A DNA stretch of 64,000 nucleotides from Polyangiaceae bacterium (GTDB lineage Bacteria; Myxococcota_A; Polyangia; Polyangiales; Polyangiaceae): contig JAHBVY010000012.1 of NCBI GenBank assembly GCA_019637265.1, forward strand, positions 35,011 through 99,010. Reading direction: 5' to 3'. This document shows positions 42,220 through 51,345 of this stretch, one piece after another (positions within the stretch are counted from its first letter, which is position 1; each line of letters begins with the position of its first letter). Position numbers and translations under genes: made by a program. The notes under the pieces were generated by a model, which was given only the letters and a program-made list of their open reading frames with translations, did no database searches and had not been told where the DNA came from.

Positions 42220-43079
42220 GAGGCCACCACCTCGCGCGGCGCCGTGAGCGAGCCGACGAAGCGGCGGATGCTCGCCGCCACCAGCGAAGGCTCCTCCAGC
42301 ATCACCAGGTGCCCCGCGCCGGGGATGCCAGCCTTCACCTCCGGCTTCAGCGCGCGCGCCAGGCGCTCGATCGCGCGGGGCGGCAGCACCTGGTTCTCCT
42401 CGCCCCAGAGGAGCAGCGTGGGTGGGTGCCCCTCGGGTCGCTCGAAGTCGTCGAGCGACCCGTATGCGTCGAGATCGTCCAGCACCGAGAGCAGTGAGCC
42501 AAGCTGGCCATTCGAGGCGTGGCAGGCGACCAGCGGCGCGTGCGCTTGGAGGCCCTGACGGCGCCCGCTCTTGCCGAGCTGGGTGGCGAGCACCGGGCGC
42601 GCGGTCCAGCTCGGCAGGCGGAGCTTGCTGGCGGCGCCGTAGACGCGCGCCGCGGCGCCGGGCAATGCCGCGCGGAATTTCACGAAGGGCGCCAAGCGCC
42701 CGGCGCTCAGCGTCCGCCGCGTGAGCGGGTTCACGAGCACCAAGGCGCGCGCCGCGCCCGGGTGACGCGCGGTGAAGGTGAGCGAGATGGCGCTGCCCAT
42801 GCAGTTGCCGATCAGCACCGGGTCACGGAGCGAGAGCTGGCGCAGCAGCTGGGCGAGGACCTCCACGTGGAGATCCATCGTGGCGCCGCCCTCCGGGTGC
42901 GAGGACGCCCCGTAGCCGAGCAGGTCGATCGCCACGCAGGTGAACTCGGAGCGGAGCTGCTCGATCACCGGCAGCCAGATGCTGTGCGAGGTGCCGCCGT
43001 TGTGCAGGAACACCAGCGGCGGACCCTCCCCTGCGCGCACGAAGGCGACCTTCTCACCCAAGACATGAGCCTCATCCAT
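42216..43079 (-). CDS. Alpha/beta hydrolase with Cys nucleophile
   Basis: A 287-aa protein. The alpha/beta-hydrolase fold is clear: FLHNGGTSHSIW (oxyanion hole region), IDLLGYGASS, nucleophile elbow LIGNCMGSA with Cys93 in place of Ser, and PGAGHLVM with His257. The usual acid position reads GEENQVLP, so Asn229 stands where Asp is expected; E227 or E228 might replace it. A Cys nucleophile occurs in dienelactone-hydrolase-like enzymes. The start is the ATG at 43079. Coupled to the OleC-like ligase, so it may act on an activated acyl or lactone substrate. Confidence 0.82.
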   Translation of the reverse strand: MDEAHVLGEKVAFVRAGEGPPLVFLHNGGTSHSIWLPVIEQLRSEFTCVAIDLLGYGASSHPEGGATMDLHVEVLAQLLRQLSLRDPVLIGNCMGSAISLTFTARHPGAARALVLVNPLTRRTLSAGRLAPFVKFRAALPGAAARVYGAASKLRLPSWTARPVLATQLGKSGRRQGLQAHAPLVACHASNGQLGSLLSVLDDLDAYGSLDDFERPEGHPPTLLLWGEENQVLPPRAIERLARALKPEVKAGIPGAGHLVMLEEPSLVAASIRRFVGSLTAPREVVAS

Positions 43080-43164
43080 GCCGCTTATCCGTCCCCGACC
43101 TGAGCGCGGCGTCAAGCGCGCTGATCACCACGGCGTGCGCAGCGCCAGGGAGCATACTGAGGCC

Positions 43165-43764
43165 ATGAAGGCCTTCTCTGAAGCCGCCGCGCGTAACTCG
43201 CGCCCCATCGGTGAGGCGCTGCTCGAGCTGCTACCACGCGGCGCCCGGGTGCTCGAGCTGGCGAGCGGCAGCGGTCAGCACGCGCACTACCTGAGCCAGC
43301 TGCTCCCGGAGGTAGTTTGGCAGCCGAGCGACCCTTCTCCCGAGGCGCTGGCCAGCATCGAGTGTTACCGTGCGGAATCACACCCGGCGCGGCTCCTCAA
43401 GCCGCTCCAGCTGGACGCCGCGGCGGCGCCCTGGGGCCTTCAGGCGCTCGACGCCGTGGTGTGCATCAACATGGTGCACATCTCGCCCTGGGAGGCGAGC
43501 CGTGGCTTGTTCCATGGCGCCGCAAGCGCGCTCGCCGAGACGGGCGCGCTCATCACCTACGGCCCGTATCGCTTCGATGGCGTGTTCCTCGCGGAGAGCA
43601 ACCGCGAGTTCGATCAGAGCCTGCGCCGGCGCAACCCGCTGTGGGGCGTACGCGACGTCACCGACCTGAAGCGGCTCGCCGCCGAAGCGGGCCTGAGCCT
43701 CAGCGAGCAACGCGCGCTCCCAGCCAACAACCACCTCCTGGTGTGGCGCCGCACAGCGAAGTAG
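43165..43764 (+). CDS. DUF938-family putative SAM-dependent methyltransferase
   Basis: A 199-aa protein, the usual length. Motif ARVLELASGSGQHAHYLSQ with a preceding SEAAARNSRPIGEAL, then WQPSDPSPEALASI and NMVHISPWEA, are typical of DUF938. These proteins have the Rossmann methyltransferase fold but no known substrate. TGAGG lies upstream of the ATG at 43165. Divergent from the hydrolase/ligase pair with an 85-bp gap. Confidence 0.88.
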   Translation: MKAFSEAAARNSRPIGEALLELLPRGARVLELASGSGQHAHYLSQLLPEVVWQPSDPSPEALASIECYRAESHPARLLKPLQLDAAAAPWGLQALDAVVCINMVHISPWEASRGLFHGAASALAETGALITYGPYRFDGVFLAESNREFDQSLRRRNPLWGVRDVTDLKRLAAEAGLSLSEQRALPANNHLLVWRRTAK

Positions 43765-43942
43765 CTCCACGCCCCCGCTCCGTGCGCACCTCATGGAGCG
43801 CTCGACGTATAGTCAATATGACTGAACATCCTCCCTGACCGATGCCAGCCACCTGCGTGAGCTGCGCGCTTTTCTTTTGGGGGTTTGGCATCGCCCTGCG
43901 CGCTCCGATGCGACGCGGCGCACCTGGAGTCTCAGCGCCCCA

Positions 43943-45367
43943 TCACGCTCGCGCGAGCGGGCGGCCACTGACGCGATGAAATCGCCACGCGAGCCCCAAG
44001 GCGACGCACACGAGCCCCGCGGAGAGCCCCCACCACAGGCCCTGAGCGCCCCAACCGCGCTGGAAGGCGAGCCACAAGCCGATGGGCGCGCCGATCAAGT
44101 AGTAGCCGCCCAGGTTCCAGGCGAGCGTCACTCGGGTGTCCCCCGCGCCGCGCAGGGCGCCGGCGAGCACCGTCTGCGCGCCGTCGAACACCTGGAACAC
44201 CGCCGCCACGAAGAGGAGCGGCACCGCCACCCGTAGCACCTCCGGCTGGTCCGTGATCAGGCGCGCGATGGGCTCCGGCACCAGCAAGAACGCCAGCGCG
44301 GCGCAGCTCATGAAGCACACCCCCGCCGCCAGCGCCGCGCCCCCCGCGCGGCGCACGCCGAGCGCGTCACGGCGCCCGATCGCCGCGCCCACCCGCACGC
44401 TGGCCGCCGCGCCGATCCCCAGCGGGACCATGAAGGTGCCGCTCGCCAAGATCATCGCCACTTGATGCGCCGCGATCGCCGTCTGGCCCAGGTTGCCCAT
44501 CGCCACGTTGGTCAGGGCGAAGATCCCCACCTCCGCCAGCAGCGTGAACCCCACCGGGAGCCCCAGCTGCACCGCGCGGCGCATCAGCGCGGGCACCGGG
44601 CGGCGCAGGGAGCGCTCCCCTGACGGCACCGGCACCCGCCGCACGAACCACGTGAGCACCGCCACCTGCACGGCCGCGCAGAACACGCTGGTGATGCCCG
44701 CGCCCGCCACCCCGAGCGCAGGGATCCCGAGTGTTACTTCGTTGAAACCTAGCCGCTCGAAGCCCGCGTCGCCGAACACCAAGAACCAGGTGAGCGGCAG
44801 GTTCAGGAGGTTGACGAGCAGCGAGGCGAACAGCATCGGGCTAGGGCGCCCAACTGACTGTAAGTAGCTCCGGAGCGCCGCGAACATCAGGAACGGCACC
44901 ACCCCCAGGCAGCGCGCGTGGATGTAGGTCTGCGCCTGAGCCGCCACCTCCGGCGGCACACCCGCGTGAGGGAGCAGCGAGGCGATCAGCAAGATGACCA
45001 GGATGAGCGGCACCGAGAACAGCCCCGCGAGCCACAGCCCCTGCCACAGCGTGCGCCGCGCGCGCCGCGCCTCCCCTGCGCCGTGCGCCTGCGCGATCAA
45101 GGCGTCGAGCCCCATCATCACCCCGAGCCCGATGGTGGTGATCGCGAAGTACAAGCTGTTCCCGAGCCCAGCGCCCCCCAGCTCGCTCGCGCCGAGCCGA
45201 CCGAGCACCGCGGTGTCCACCACCCCGAGCAGCACCTGCCCCAAGTTCGCCAGCGCGAGCGGCGCCGCCAGCCGCACCAGCGCCTTCGCCTCACCGAACG
45301 CCGACGCGCTCTGAGGTGCTTGCTCGGGCGACTCCGCGCTGTGAGGGTTCGACGCGGCTTCGCGCAC
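43943..45367 (-). CDS. MATE-family multidrug/metabolite exporter
   Basis: A 474-aa protein with 12 membrane segments in two halves, typical of MATE Na+/H+ antiporters (KALVRLAAPLALANLGQVLL at the start, QTVLAGALRGAGDTRVTLAW late). It expels cationic drugs or metabolites. It starts with GTG behind GAGG seven nt upstream. No regulator is adjacent. The 85-bp gap to the SDR gene is divergent. Confidence 0.85.
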   Translation of the reverse strand: MREAASNPHSAESPEQAPQSASAFGEAKALVRLAAPLALANLGQVLLGVVDTAVLGRLGASELGGAGLGNSLYFAITTIGLGVMMGLDALIAQAHGAGEARRARRTLWQGLWLAGLFSVPLILVILLIASLLPHAGVPPEVAAQAQTYIHARCLGVVPFLMFAALRSYLQSVGRPSPMLFASLLVNLLNLPLTWFLVFGDAGFERLGFNEVTLGIPALGVAGAGITSVFCAAVQVAVLTWFVRRVPVPSGERSLRRPVPALMRRAVQLGLPVGFTLLAEVGIFALTNVAMGNLGQTAIAAHQVAMILASGTFMVPLGIGAAASVRVGAAIGRRDALGVRRAGGAALAAGVCFMSCAALAFLLVPEPIARLITDQPEVLRVAVPLLFVAAVFQVFDGAQTVLAGALRGAGDTRVTLAWNLGGYYLIGAPIGLWLAFQRGWGAQGLWWGLSAGLVCVALGLAWRFHRVSGRPLARA

Positions 45368-45451
45368 GGCGCGCCTCTACCACAAGCCGGCGCCGCGCCC
45401 AGCACCGCAGCACCGCCGCGCACCAGCGGATAGATGAGCTAGGCTCGCGCC

Positions 45452-46201
45452 ATGTCACCCACTAGCCGCTGGTCAGGCCGCGTGGCCCTCGTCACGGGCG
45501 CCTCTTCAGGGATTGGTGCCGCCGTCGCCACGGAGCTGGCGGAGCTCGGGATGCACGTCGTGCTCGCGGCGCGTCGGCCCGAGCGCCTGACGGAGCTGGC
45601 GGCGCGCCTGGGTGCGGGGGCCACCGCCGCCCCGGTGGACCTACGTGACGCCGAGGCGGTCGCGCGCTTGTTCGAGCGGATCCGCGCGGATCACGGCGGG
45701 GTGGACGTGCTGGTCAACAGCGCCGGGCTCGGGCGTGAGACACCGCTGATCGGGGGCAGCGCCGCCGCCTGGCGCGAGATGCTGGAGCTCAACGTGCTCG
45801 CGCTGTGCGTGTGCACCTCGGAGGCGGTGAGCGACATGCGCCGGCGCGGCGACGACGGTCACGTCATTCACCTGGGCTCCATGGCGGGGCACCGCGTGCC
45901 CCAGGGCAGCGGCATGTACTCCGCCACCAAGTACGCCGTCCGCTCGCTCACCGAGGGCCTGCGCCAGGAGCTGCGTGAGCTTCAGAGCAACATCCGCGTG
46001 AGCTGCATCAGCCCTGGCTACGTCGCCACCGAGTTCCACCAGGGCTACTTCGGTAGCGTGGAGCGCGCCCAGGCAGCGTACAGCCAGTTCCCCGTCCTGC
46101 AGCCGACGGACATCGCGAAGAGCGTCCGCTACGTCTTGGAGGCGCCGCCCCACATGCAGGTGCACGATCTCCTGCTGCGCCCCACACGGCAGCCCAGCTG
46201 A
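45452..46201 (+). CDS. Short-chain dehydrogenase/reductase
   Basis: A 249-aa classical SDR: TGASSGIGAAVA near residue 15, NSAGLG near 90, the catalytic Tyr-Lys in MYSATKYAVRS near 155, and SPGYVATEFH. It oxidises or reduces an alcohol/carbonyl with NAD(P)(H). Closest type is DHRS11/YdfG-like (3-hydroxy acid or ketone). The substrate is not predictable. The next gene is convergent. Confidence 0.88.
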   Translation: MSPTSRWSGRVALVTGASSGIGAAVATELAELGMHVVLAARRPERLTELAARLGAGATAAPVDLRDAEAVARLFERIRADHGGVDVLVNSAGLGRETPLIGGSAAAWREMLELNVLALCVCTSEAVSDMRRRGDDGHVIHLGSMAGHRVPQGSGMYSATKYAVRSLTEGLRQELRELQSNIRVSCISPGYVATEFHQGYFGSVERAQAAYSQFPVLQPTDIAKSVRYVLEAPPHMQVHDLLLRPTRQPS

Positions 46202-46312
46202 CCGCTGCGCACCACCCGGGGCGCAGCATGCTGCGCACCACCATCACGCGGCGGATCATGCGTCGCGCCAGGCAGATCCATACGTCGATTCAGTCAGATT
46301 AGCTGACCTATA

Positions 46313-47440
46313 TCACGCGCTGGGGCGCGATGGTGGGGGTATGCTCGAGCGCCCTGGGGGCACGCTGGGGCGCCCTGGGGGTACGCTGCGACGCACGTGC
46401 GGCGGGGGGAGGCTGGGCGTCTCTTTGTCAGGATCCCCGCCGAGCAGCACCGCGGCGCCGTACCACTGGCTATTTTCCAGGAGGATTTTCACGATCATCG
46501 TGAGCGGCACGCTGAGCAGCATCCCCACCGGGCCCCATAGCCAGCCCCAGAACAGCAAGCTGAGGAACACCACGAGCGGCGACAGCCCGAGGCGCCGCCC
46601 CATCAACGCCGGCTCGATGAAGTTGCCGATCACCAGGTTGACCACCAAGTAGCCGGCGAGCGTCACCAGCCCGCGCCCGAGCCCGTACTGCACCAAAGCC
46701 AGCAGCACCGCCGGCACCGCCGCGATCACCGAGCCGATGTTGGGCACGTAGTTCAAGAGGAACGCGAGCAGCCCCCAGAGCAGCGCGAAGTCGACGCCCA
46801 CCACCCACAAGAACAAGCCCACCGTGAGGCCAGTGCCCAGGGAGACGTACGTCTTGATCGCGACGTACTGGTTGATCTCGGTGGCGATCTTCGTGAAGCG
46901 CGAGAGGTCCGCCGTGGGGTCGTCGAGCGCGGCGCGCACCTTCTTCGAGAGCGTGGTGATCTCGAACAGGATGAAGGCGGTGGTGAGCACCACCAACACC
47001 ACGTTGGAGAGCATCCCCGCCAGGCTCGTCAGGGTACCTGCCACGAGGCCCACCGCCGCGCTGGCGTTCAGCACCTCGCGCAGCTCGCGGTCGATCTCGA
47101 TCCCCATGTCCGCCAGGTGCGCGCCCACCCCCGCGAGCAGCTGGTTCACGCCTTCTTGATAGCGGGGCGCCGCCGCGACGAACTGATTCACGCTGCCACC
47201 CACCACCGCGCCCACACCGACGAGCGCCAAGAGCACCAGCAGCACCACGATCGACACGGCGAGCAGCGCTGGCATCCGCCGCTCGAGCCACAGCATCAGC
47301 GGCGCGCTGATCGCCGCCAAGAAGGCGGAGAACACCAGCGGCACCATCAGCGGCTCCGCCTGCTTCAGGCCCGCCACGATGACCACGATGCAGGCGCCGA
47401 TCAGCAGGATGCGCGCAGGCCCTCGGACAGCGTTGATCAT
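46313..47440 (-). CDS. AI-2E family transporter/permease
   Basis: A 375-aa protein of the AI-2E (UPF0118/PerM) family with about eight membrane helices. The C-terminal signature is LGLSPLVVFLSLLFWGWLWG then PVGMLLSVPL. Some members export autoinducer-2 or act as Na+/H+ antiporters; most are unassigned. The last ~35 residues are a Pro/Ser/Arg-rich repeat (SVPPGRPSVPPGR) encoded by tandem GGGGGC repeats at 46340-46390. Confidence 0.85.
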   Translation of the reverse strand: MINAVRGPARILLIGACIVVIVAGLKQAEPLMVPLVFSAFLAAISAPLMLWLERRMPALLAVSIVVLLVLLALVGVGAVVGGSVNQFVAAAPRYQEGVNQLLAGVGAHLADMGIEIDRELREVLNASAAVGLVAGTLTSLAGMLSNVVLVVLTTAFILFEITTLSKKVRAALDDPTADLSRFTKIATEINQYVAIKTYVSLGTGLTVGLFLWVVGVDFALLWGLLAFLLNYVPNIGSVIAAVPAVLLALVQYGLGRGLVTLAGYLVVNLVIGNFIEPALMGRRLGLSPLVVFLSLLFWGWLWGPVGMLLSVPLTMIVKILLENSQWYGAAVLLGGDPDKETPSLPPPHVRRSVPPGRPSVPPGRSSIPPPSRPSA

Positions 47441-47844
47441 GAGCCCTTACGCTAGCACCAGCGCACCGAGGACCCTGCCTTCCAGGCGACGCTGGGGCCA
47501 GGTCGAGACCACCGCGTTCAGCAGCGAGCAGGGCTCGCTCGCTCATCACCGTACTGGCGCGGTGCCGTCCAACCCCCAAACCCGCAGGCCATTCAGCGGT
47601 CAGCAGGAGCCTCAGAAGAGCCGCGCGCACCGAGCACCGGAGCTGCCCTGAAGCATAAAGCACGCTATCGTATTCGATATGTCTACCTCACAGCTCGGAA
47701 GCCACCCGGATTAACGGCGGCGGCGCTGGTGGCGATCCAGACCTCGTGCGAGAACCCAATACCCTGAGCGTCGCCCTGGCCCGCCCGAAGCCACCCCACG
47801 TGGTGCTGGCGCCGGCGGGCTCGCGGAGCCTAAAACGGGGGGAT
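47441..47844. other. Intergenic region before the sigma factor gene
   Basis: A 404-bp divergent gap. It holds the short dispersed repeat at 47559-47580 and an AT-richer patch (47655-47690) that is the likeliest promoter. No gene is evident, though a frame open from 47746 runs into the sigma factor. Confidence 0.45.
47559..47580 (+). repeat. Dispersed short repeat, GCGGTGCCGTCCAACCCCCA type
   Basis: 22 bases identical to 36454-36475. It lies between the AI-2E gene and the sigma factor gene. Confidence 0.7.
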
Positions 47845-48549
47845 ATGGCAGAAGCAGAGGTCGTGTCGCTGGAGGCCCAGCTGGTGGCTCGGGCGTTGGA
47901 CGGCGACGGCGAGGCCTTCGCGCGGCTGGTCCGGCCGCACCTGGGGTTGATGTTCCGGCTCGCGATGCGCTCATGCCGCAACGCGGCGATCGCTGAGGAC
48001 GCGGTTCAAGAGGGCCTGGCCATCGCCTACCGCGAGCTCGGGCGCTACCAGCCAGACACCTCGCTCAAGGCGTTCCTCGCCTCCATCGCCGCGCGCCGCG
48101 CCCACACCCTGTTCCGCGGGGAACGGCGCCGCAAGACGCGGGAGGACGCCGCGGCCGAGCCGGAGCGGCCCGCGTCACCGCTCGACCTGCTCAGCGCCCA
48201 CCGCACGCGCGCGGTGATCCAGGAGGTGCTCGCCAGCATGCCGGAGAAGCGCCGCGAGGTGGTGATGCTGCGGCTCGACGCCAACCTGACGTATGCTGAG
48301 ATCGCTGAGTGCGTGGGCTCGACGGAGGGCTCGGCTCGGGTGTTGGTGCACCTGGCCCTGAAGGAGCTGAAGCAGAAGCTGACCGAAGCCGGCCTGGCTG
48401 ACTTCGATGGCGCCGAGGTGGCGCAGGGTTCCAAAGAGCTGCAGGGTTCCAAGGAGCTGCAGGGCTCAAAGGAGCTGCAGGGTAACGGCAAGGGTTCGAA
48501 GGACACCAAGCAGGCGAAGTCGAGGAGCGCCGAAGGGGAGCAGCCATGA
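47845..48549 (+). CDS. ECF-like RNA polymerase sigma factor
   Basis: A 234-aa protein. Region 2 is seen in FRLAMRSCRNAAIAEDAVQE followed by GLAIAYRELGRY; region 4 in MPEKRREVVMLRLDANLTYA followed by EIAECVGSTEGSARV. GGGGGGA upstream sets the ATG at 47845. A 40-residue C-terminal tail with three copies of a six-residue repeat (ELQGSK) and a Lys-rich end is unusual for ECF factors. The stop overlaps the next gene by 4 bp, a common sigma/anti-sigma arrangement. Confidence 0.88.
   Translation: MAEAEVVSLEAQLVARALDGDGEAFARLVRPHLGLMFRLAMRSCRNAAIAEDAVQEGLAIAYRELGRYQPDTSLKAFLASIAARRAHTLFRGERRRKTREDAAAEPERPASPLDLLSAHRTRAVIQEVLASMPEKRREVVMLRLDANLTYAEIAECVGSTEGSARVLVHLALKELKQKLTEAGLADFDGAEVAQGSKELQGSKELQGSKELQGNGKGSKDTKQAKSRSAEGEQP
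48424..48486 (+). repeat. 18-bp tandem repeat inside the sigma factor gene
   Basis: Three copies of CAGGGTTCCAAAGAGCTG-type units (48424, 48442, 48460) and a half copy, encoding ELQGSK repeats. In-frame unit length means that copy-number changes would not shift the frame. Confidence 0.85.
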
Positions 48550-49313
48550 CCCGTCACATCGAAGACCTCACGGAGCAGGAGCTGCTGGAGCTCGAGGCGG
48601 ACGAGGCCGCGCTGAGTGAGTTGTTCGCGAGCGCGTCCGAGGAGCCCCCGCGCGAGTCGCTGCACTCGCTGGAGCAACTGGCAGGGGTGCTGCCAAGCTT
48701 GGATGAAGCGCTCGAAGCGGCGCACGCGGGGCTCGCGGGGCTGCCGGCGGAAGAGGAGCCGAGCGAGGCCGCGTTCGCGCGGATGATGGCGTTCGCCGGG
48801 GCGGTCCCGGAGCGTGAAGCGGCCACGTTCGCGGCGCGTCAGGAGCCGGAGCTGCGCGAGCTGTTCGACGCGCACCAGGAGCCGCTCAGCGTGGAGGCGG
48901 AGGCGCGGCTCATGGCGCACGCGCGTGGCCTGGGCAGCGCCACCTCGAAGACAGCCAAGTCGGGCTTACGGCGCTGGCTCGCGCCTGGCGTGGCCACCGC
49001 GGCTGCGGCGGCGCTCGCGCTGTTCATCGGCTTGGGTCAGGCGCCTACCGCGGGTGAGCCCATCGCCGCCGCCGGTGCCTACCCCACACCAGCCACCGCG
49101 GTCGCGGAGGTGTCGCCCAGCGCGGAGGAGAGCCTGGGTGAGCTGAGCGCGGAGGACGAGCTGCTGCTTGGCTCTTCCCAGGGGTACGAGGAGGACGACA
49201 GCTACGCGCTGCTCAGCCTCGCCGGGCTGAACGTCGAGCAAGAGGACGCCGAGCTCGAGGCGCTGCTCGGCGCGCTATCGACCGTGCTGGAGGAGTCGAG
49301 TCGCGATCGGTGA
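48546..49313 (+). CDS. Probable anti-sigma factor, acidic one-pass protein
   Basis: A 255-aa protein. The first ~140 residues are acidic and Glu/Ala-rich and would face the cytoplasm. A membrane helix follows (~145-163, PGVATAAAAALALFIGLG), then an acidic periplasmic tail. No zinc-binding HxxxCxxC motif is seen. The role is inferred from the 4-bp overlap with the sigma gene and the topology; sequence alone would not identify it. Confidence 0.65.
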   Translation: MTRHIEDLTEQELLELEADEAALSELFASASEEPPRESLHSLEQLAGVLPSLDEALEAAHAGLAGLPAEEEPSEAAFARMMAFAGAVPEREAATFAARQEPELRELFDAHQEPLSVEAEARLMAHARGLGSATSKTAKSGLRRWLAPGVATAAAAALALFIGLGQAPTAGEPIAAAGAYPTPATAVAEVSPSAEESLGELSAEDELLLGSSQGYEEDDSYALLSLAGLNVEQEDAELEALLGALSTVLEESSRDR

Positions 49314-49316
49314 GCG

Positions 49317-51332
49317 TCAGTCGCAGCTGACGCGGGTGGGGATGGGGTCCGGCTCGCCTGACGGTAGGATGCGCTGTAGGTAAGCGTAGCTGTCGGTGCA
49401 GAACATCACCGGGGCGGCGCCGGCGAGGCGCGCGCGCTCACGGAAGGGGCGGTGGTCGCCGCTGTCCATCAGCCTCCCGGGGGCGTCCGTGGCGTGGTGG
49501 AACGCGGCGCCCTCCGGCTGAGCGAGGCCGAGCGCGTGGCCCAGCTCGTGCGCCAGGGTGTCGCCGATCAAGCTCCCCAGCGCGTGCACCGCGCAAGCCA
49601 CCTGGAGCTCCCGCGGCGCGCGACCTTCGCACGCCGCGAGATCCGTCACCGGGCCCGGGGCCCCTTCGGTGGCGAGCACCGGGGCGCCGCCGCGATCGGG
49701 GCGGAACGGATCGAACAGGTGATCGAAGGCTGGGTCCGCGGCGGCGAGGCGCTGAGCGAAGCCACCGGGGTGCTGACTGAAGCCGAACAGGCTCTCGACG
49801 AACACACCACCGTAGCCCGGATCACCGTTCTCCTGCGTGAGGGCGTTGAGGCCGCCGATGCGATCGTCCAGGCGCAGGTTGCCGACGTCTTTCCCTGGGG
49901 AATTATCGTAGCCCAACAGGCCGAGCCCGTTCGGATCGGGCCCCGCCACCTCCACCAGGGTGTAGAGCGCGAAATCCTCTGGCTCCTCCTCGCGCAGCGA
50001 GAGGCTCACCCCCAAGAACAGCTCCCGCACCACGCTGAGCGCGCGCCGGCGCACCTCTCGGTCCACCGCGCGCAGCCCGAAGTGCCGCAAGCTCTCCACG
50101 TAGGAGGGCAGGAACTTCACGTACACCACCTGGGACACCGGCGTGAGGCTCAGGCTCACGGCGCTGCCTTCCCCCACCCGCTCATCACCCCCGTAGCTGA
50201 CGATCGGGGTGACGGTGCCCTCGAAGCTACCTTGCCCGGTGCGCAAGTCGGCGAGCGCGCCGAGCTCGTCCTCCTCGTTCACGACGTACCTCAGGCTCCC
50301 CCCCGACATGAACTCCGGGATCAGCTCGAAGCTCACCGGAGCGCGGCCTCCTCGAGCCACGAAGTCGCCCACCAGCGACACGCGCGTCAAAGCAGCGGTG
50401 GGGTCGTCATCGCTCGGCCCCACGAAGCCGCCGCCGCTCAGCGTGACCCGCTGGCCCAAGCTGGCGCTGAGCGGACCCACCCCGAGCACCCGCGCCCCGA
50501 TCACGTCCAACACCAGCGACACGGGCCCCTGCTCCGTGGTCCTCACCCGCCCGCGATTCTGTACGGTGAGCTGACCGGTGAAGCGCCCCGGGTGGATCCC
50601 CACGACCCGCGGCGCGAGGGGGAACGCCGCCCGATCGCGCTGAAAAGCCGTCACCGGCGCGGCGCGCAGCGCCTGCTCGGCGATCGGCTCACACGCGGCG
50701 CCCTCGCGGGCGAAGCAGCCGGTGAGCACCGCGAAGCTCTCGCCTTCGGCGCCGCCGAGCAAGAAGCCATCGCCCGCGATCACGAGCGCGTCGTTCACGT
50801 AGGCCACGCCGGAGGGCGCCTCCTGGATCTGCGGGGACAGTTGGTCAACGGAGGTGACCGTCACCGCGAGCGGCGGCGAGCGGTGAGCCCGAGCGTCCAC
50901 CGCGTCCACCCCGAATACCTGCGCCGTGAGCGTCCCCGCGCCGAGCGGCGCGCCCGCCGGCCACTCCCCGTGGAGCCCTCCGTCGCCCCGCGTGAGCGCG
51001 ATGTCGAGCGACACCGGGGCGCCCCCCAGCTCCCCCACGAGCTCGATGCGGAGCGCCTCCGCCACCTCCGGGAAGCTCCCGCGCACGAAGAGCGGGCTGC
51101 CCGCCACCACGGCGCGCGGCAAGAGCTCCGTCATCACCAGATCCGTGAGCGCCGCGCGCTCGCGCACCGGATGCGGCGCGTCTTCACCGCAGGCGAGCTG
51201 GAGCGCGAGCGGCGAGCAAAGCGTCAGTATGGCGAACCATCTGCCACGCCGAGCGGCGCCACGCCGCGCGCCAGCGCCACCTGCGAGCGACGTCGAGCGA
51301 CGTCGAGCGTGAGCCAACCCCCCAAAACCCAT
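49317..51332 (-). CDS. Lipoprotein with TIG-like domains and a matrixin-like HELGH motif
   Basis: About 671 aa from the ATG at 51332; a GTG at 51359 would add 9 residues and overlap the upstream gene. Signal peptide and lipobox L-A-C about 55 residues in. LVITGDGFLLGG-like and VTLSGGGFVG segments suggest IPT/TIG (Ig-like) domains. Near the C-terminus TLAHELGHALGLAQPEG fits the HExxH metalloprotease motif, but the third zinc ligand of HExxHxxGxxH reads Gln; His residues follow 5-8 positions on. The active site may be altered or inactive. Likely co-transcribed with the gene upstream. Confidence 0.75.
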   Translation of the reverse strand: MGFGGLAHARRRSTSLAGGAGARRGAARRGRWFAILTLCSPLALQLACGEDAPHPVRERAALTDLVMTELLPRAVVAGSPLFVRGSFPEVAEALRIELVGELGGAPVSLDIALTRGDGGLHGEWPAGAPLGAGTLTAQVFGVDAVDARAHRSPPLAVTVTSVDQLSPQIQEAPSGVAYVNDALVIAGDGFLLGGAEGESFAVLTGCFAREGAACEPIAEQALRAAPVTAFQRDRAAFPLAPRVVGIHPGRFTGQLTVQNRGRVRTTEQGPVSLVLDVIGARVLGVGPLSASLGQRVTLSGGGFVGPSDDDPTAALTRVSLVGDFVARGGRAPVSFELIPEFMSGGSLRYVVNEEDELGALADLRTGQGSFEGTVTPIVSYGGDERVGEGSAVSLSLTPVSQVVYVKFLPSYVESLRHFGLRAVDREVRRRALSVVRELFLGVSLSLREEEPEDFALYTLVEVAGPDPNGLGLLGYDNSPGKDVGNLRLDDRIGGLNALTQENGDPGYGGVFVESLFGFSQHPGGFAQRLAAADPAFDHLFDPFRPDRGGAPVLATEGAPGPVTDLAACEGRAPRELQVACAVHALGSLIGDTLAHELGHALGLAQPEGAAFHHATDAPGRLMDSGDHRPFRERARLAGAAPVMFCTDSYAYLQRILPSGEPDPIPTRVSCD

Positions 51333-51345
51333 ACGCCAAGGCCGC

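Noticed and set aside
42216..43079. OleB haloalkane-dehalogenase-like hydrolase
   Set aside because: OleB has an Asp nucleophile; this protein has Cys in the elbow.
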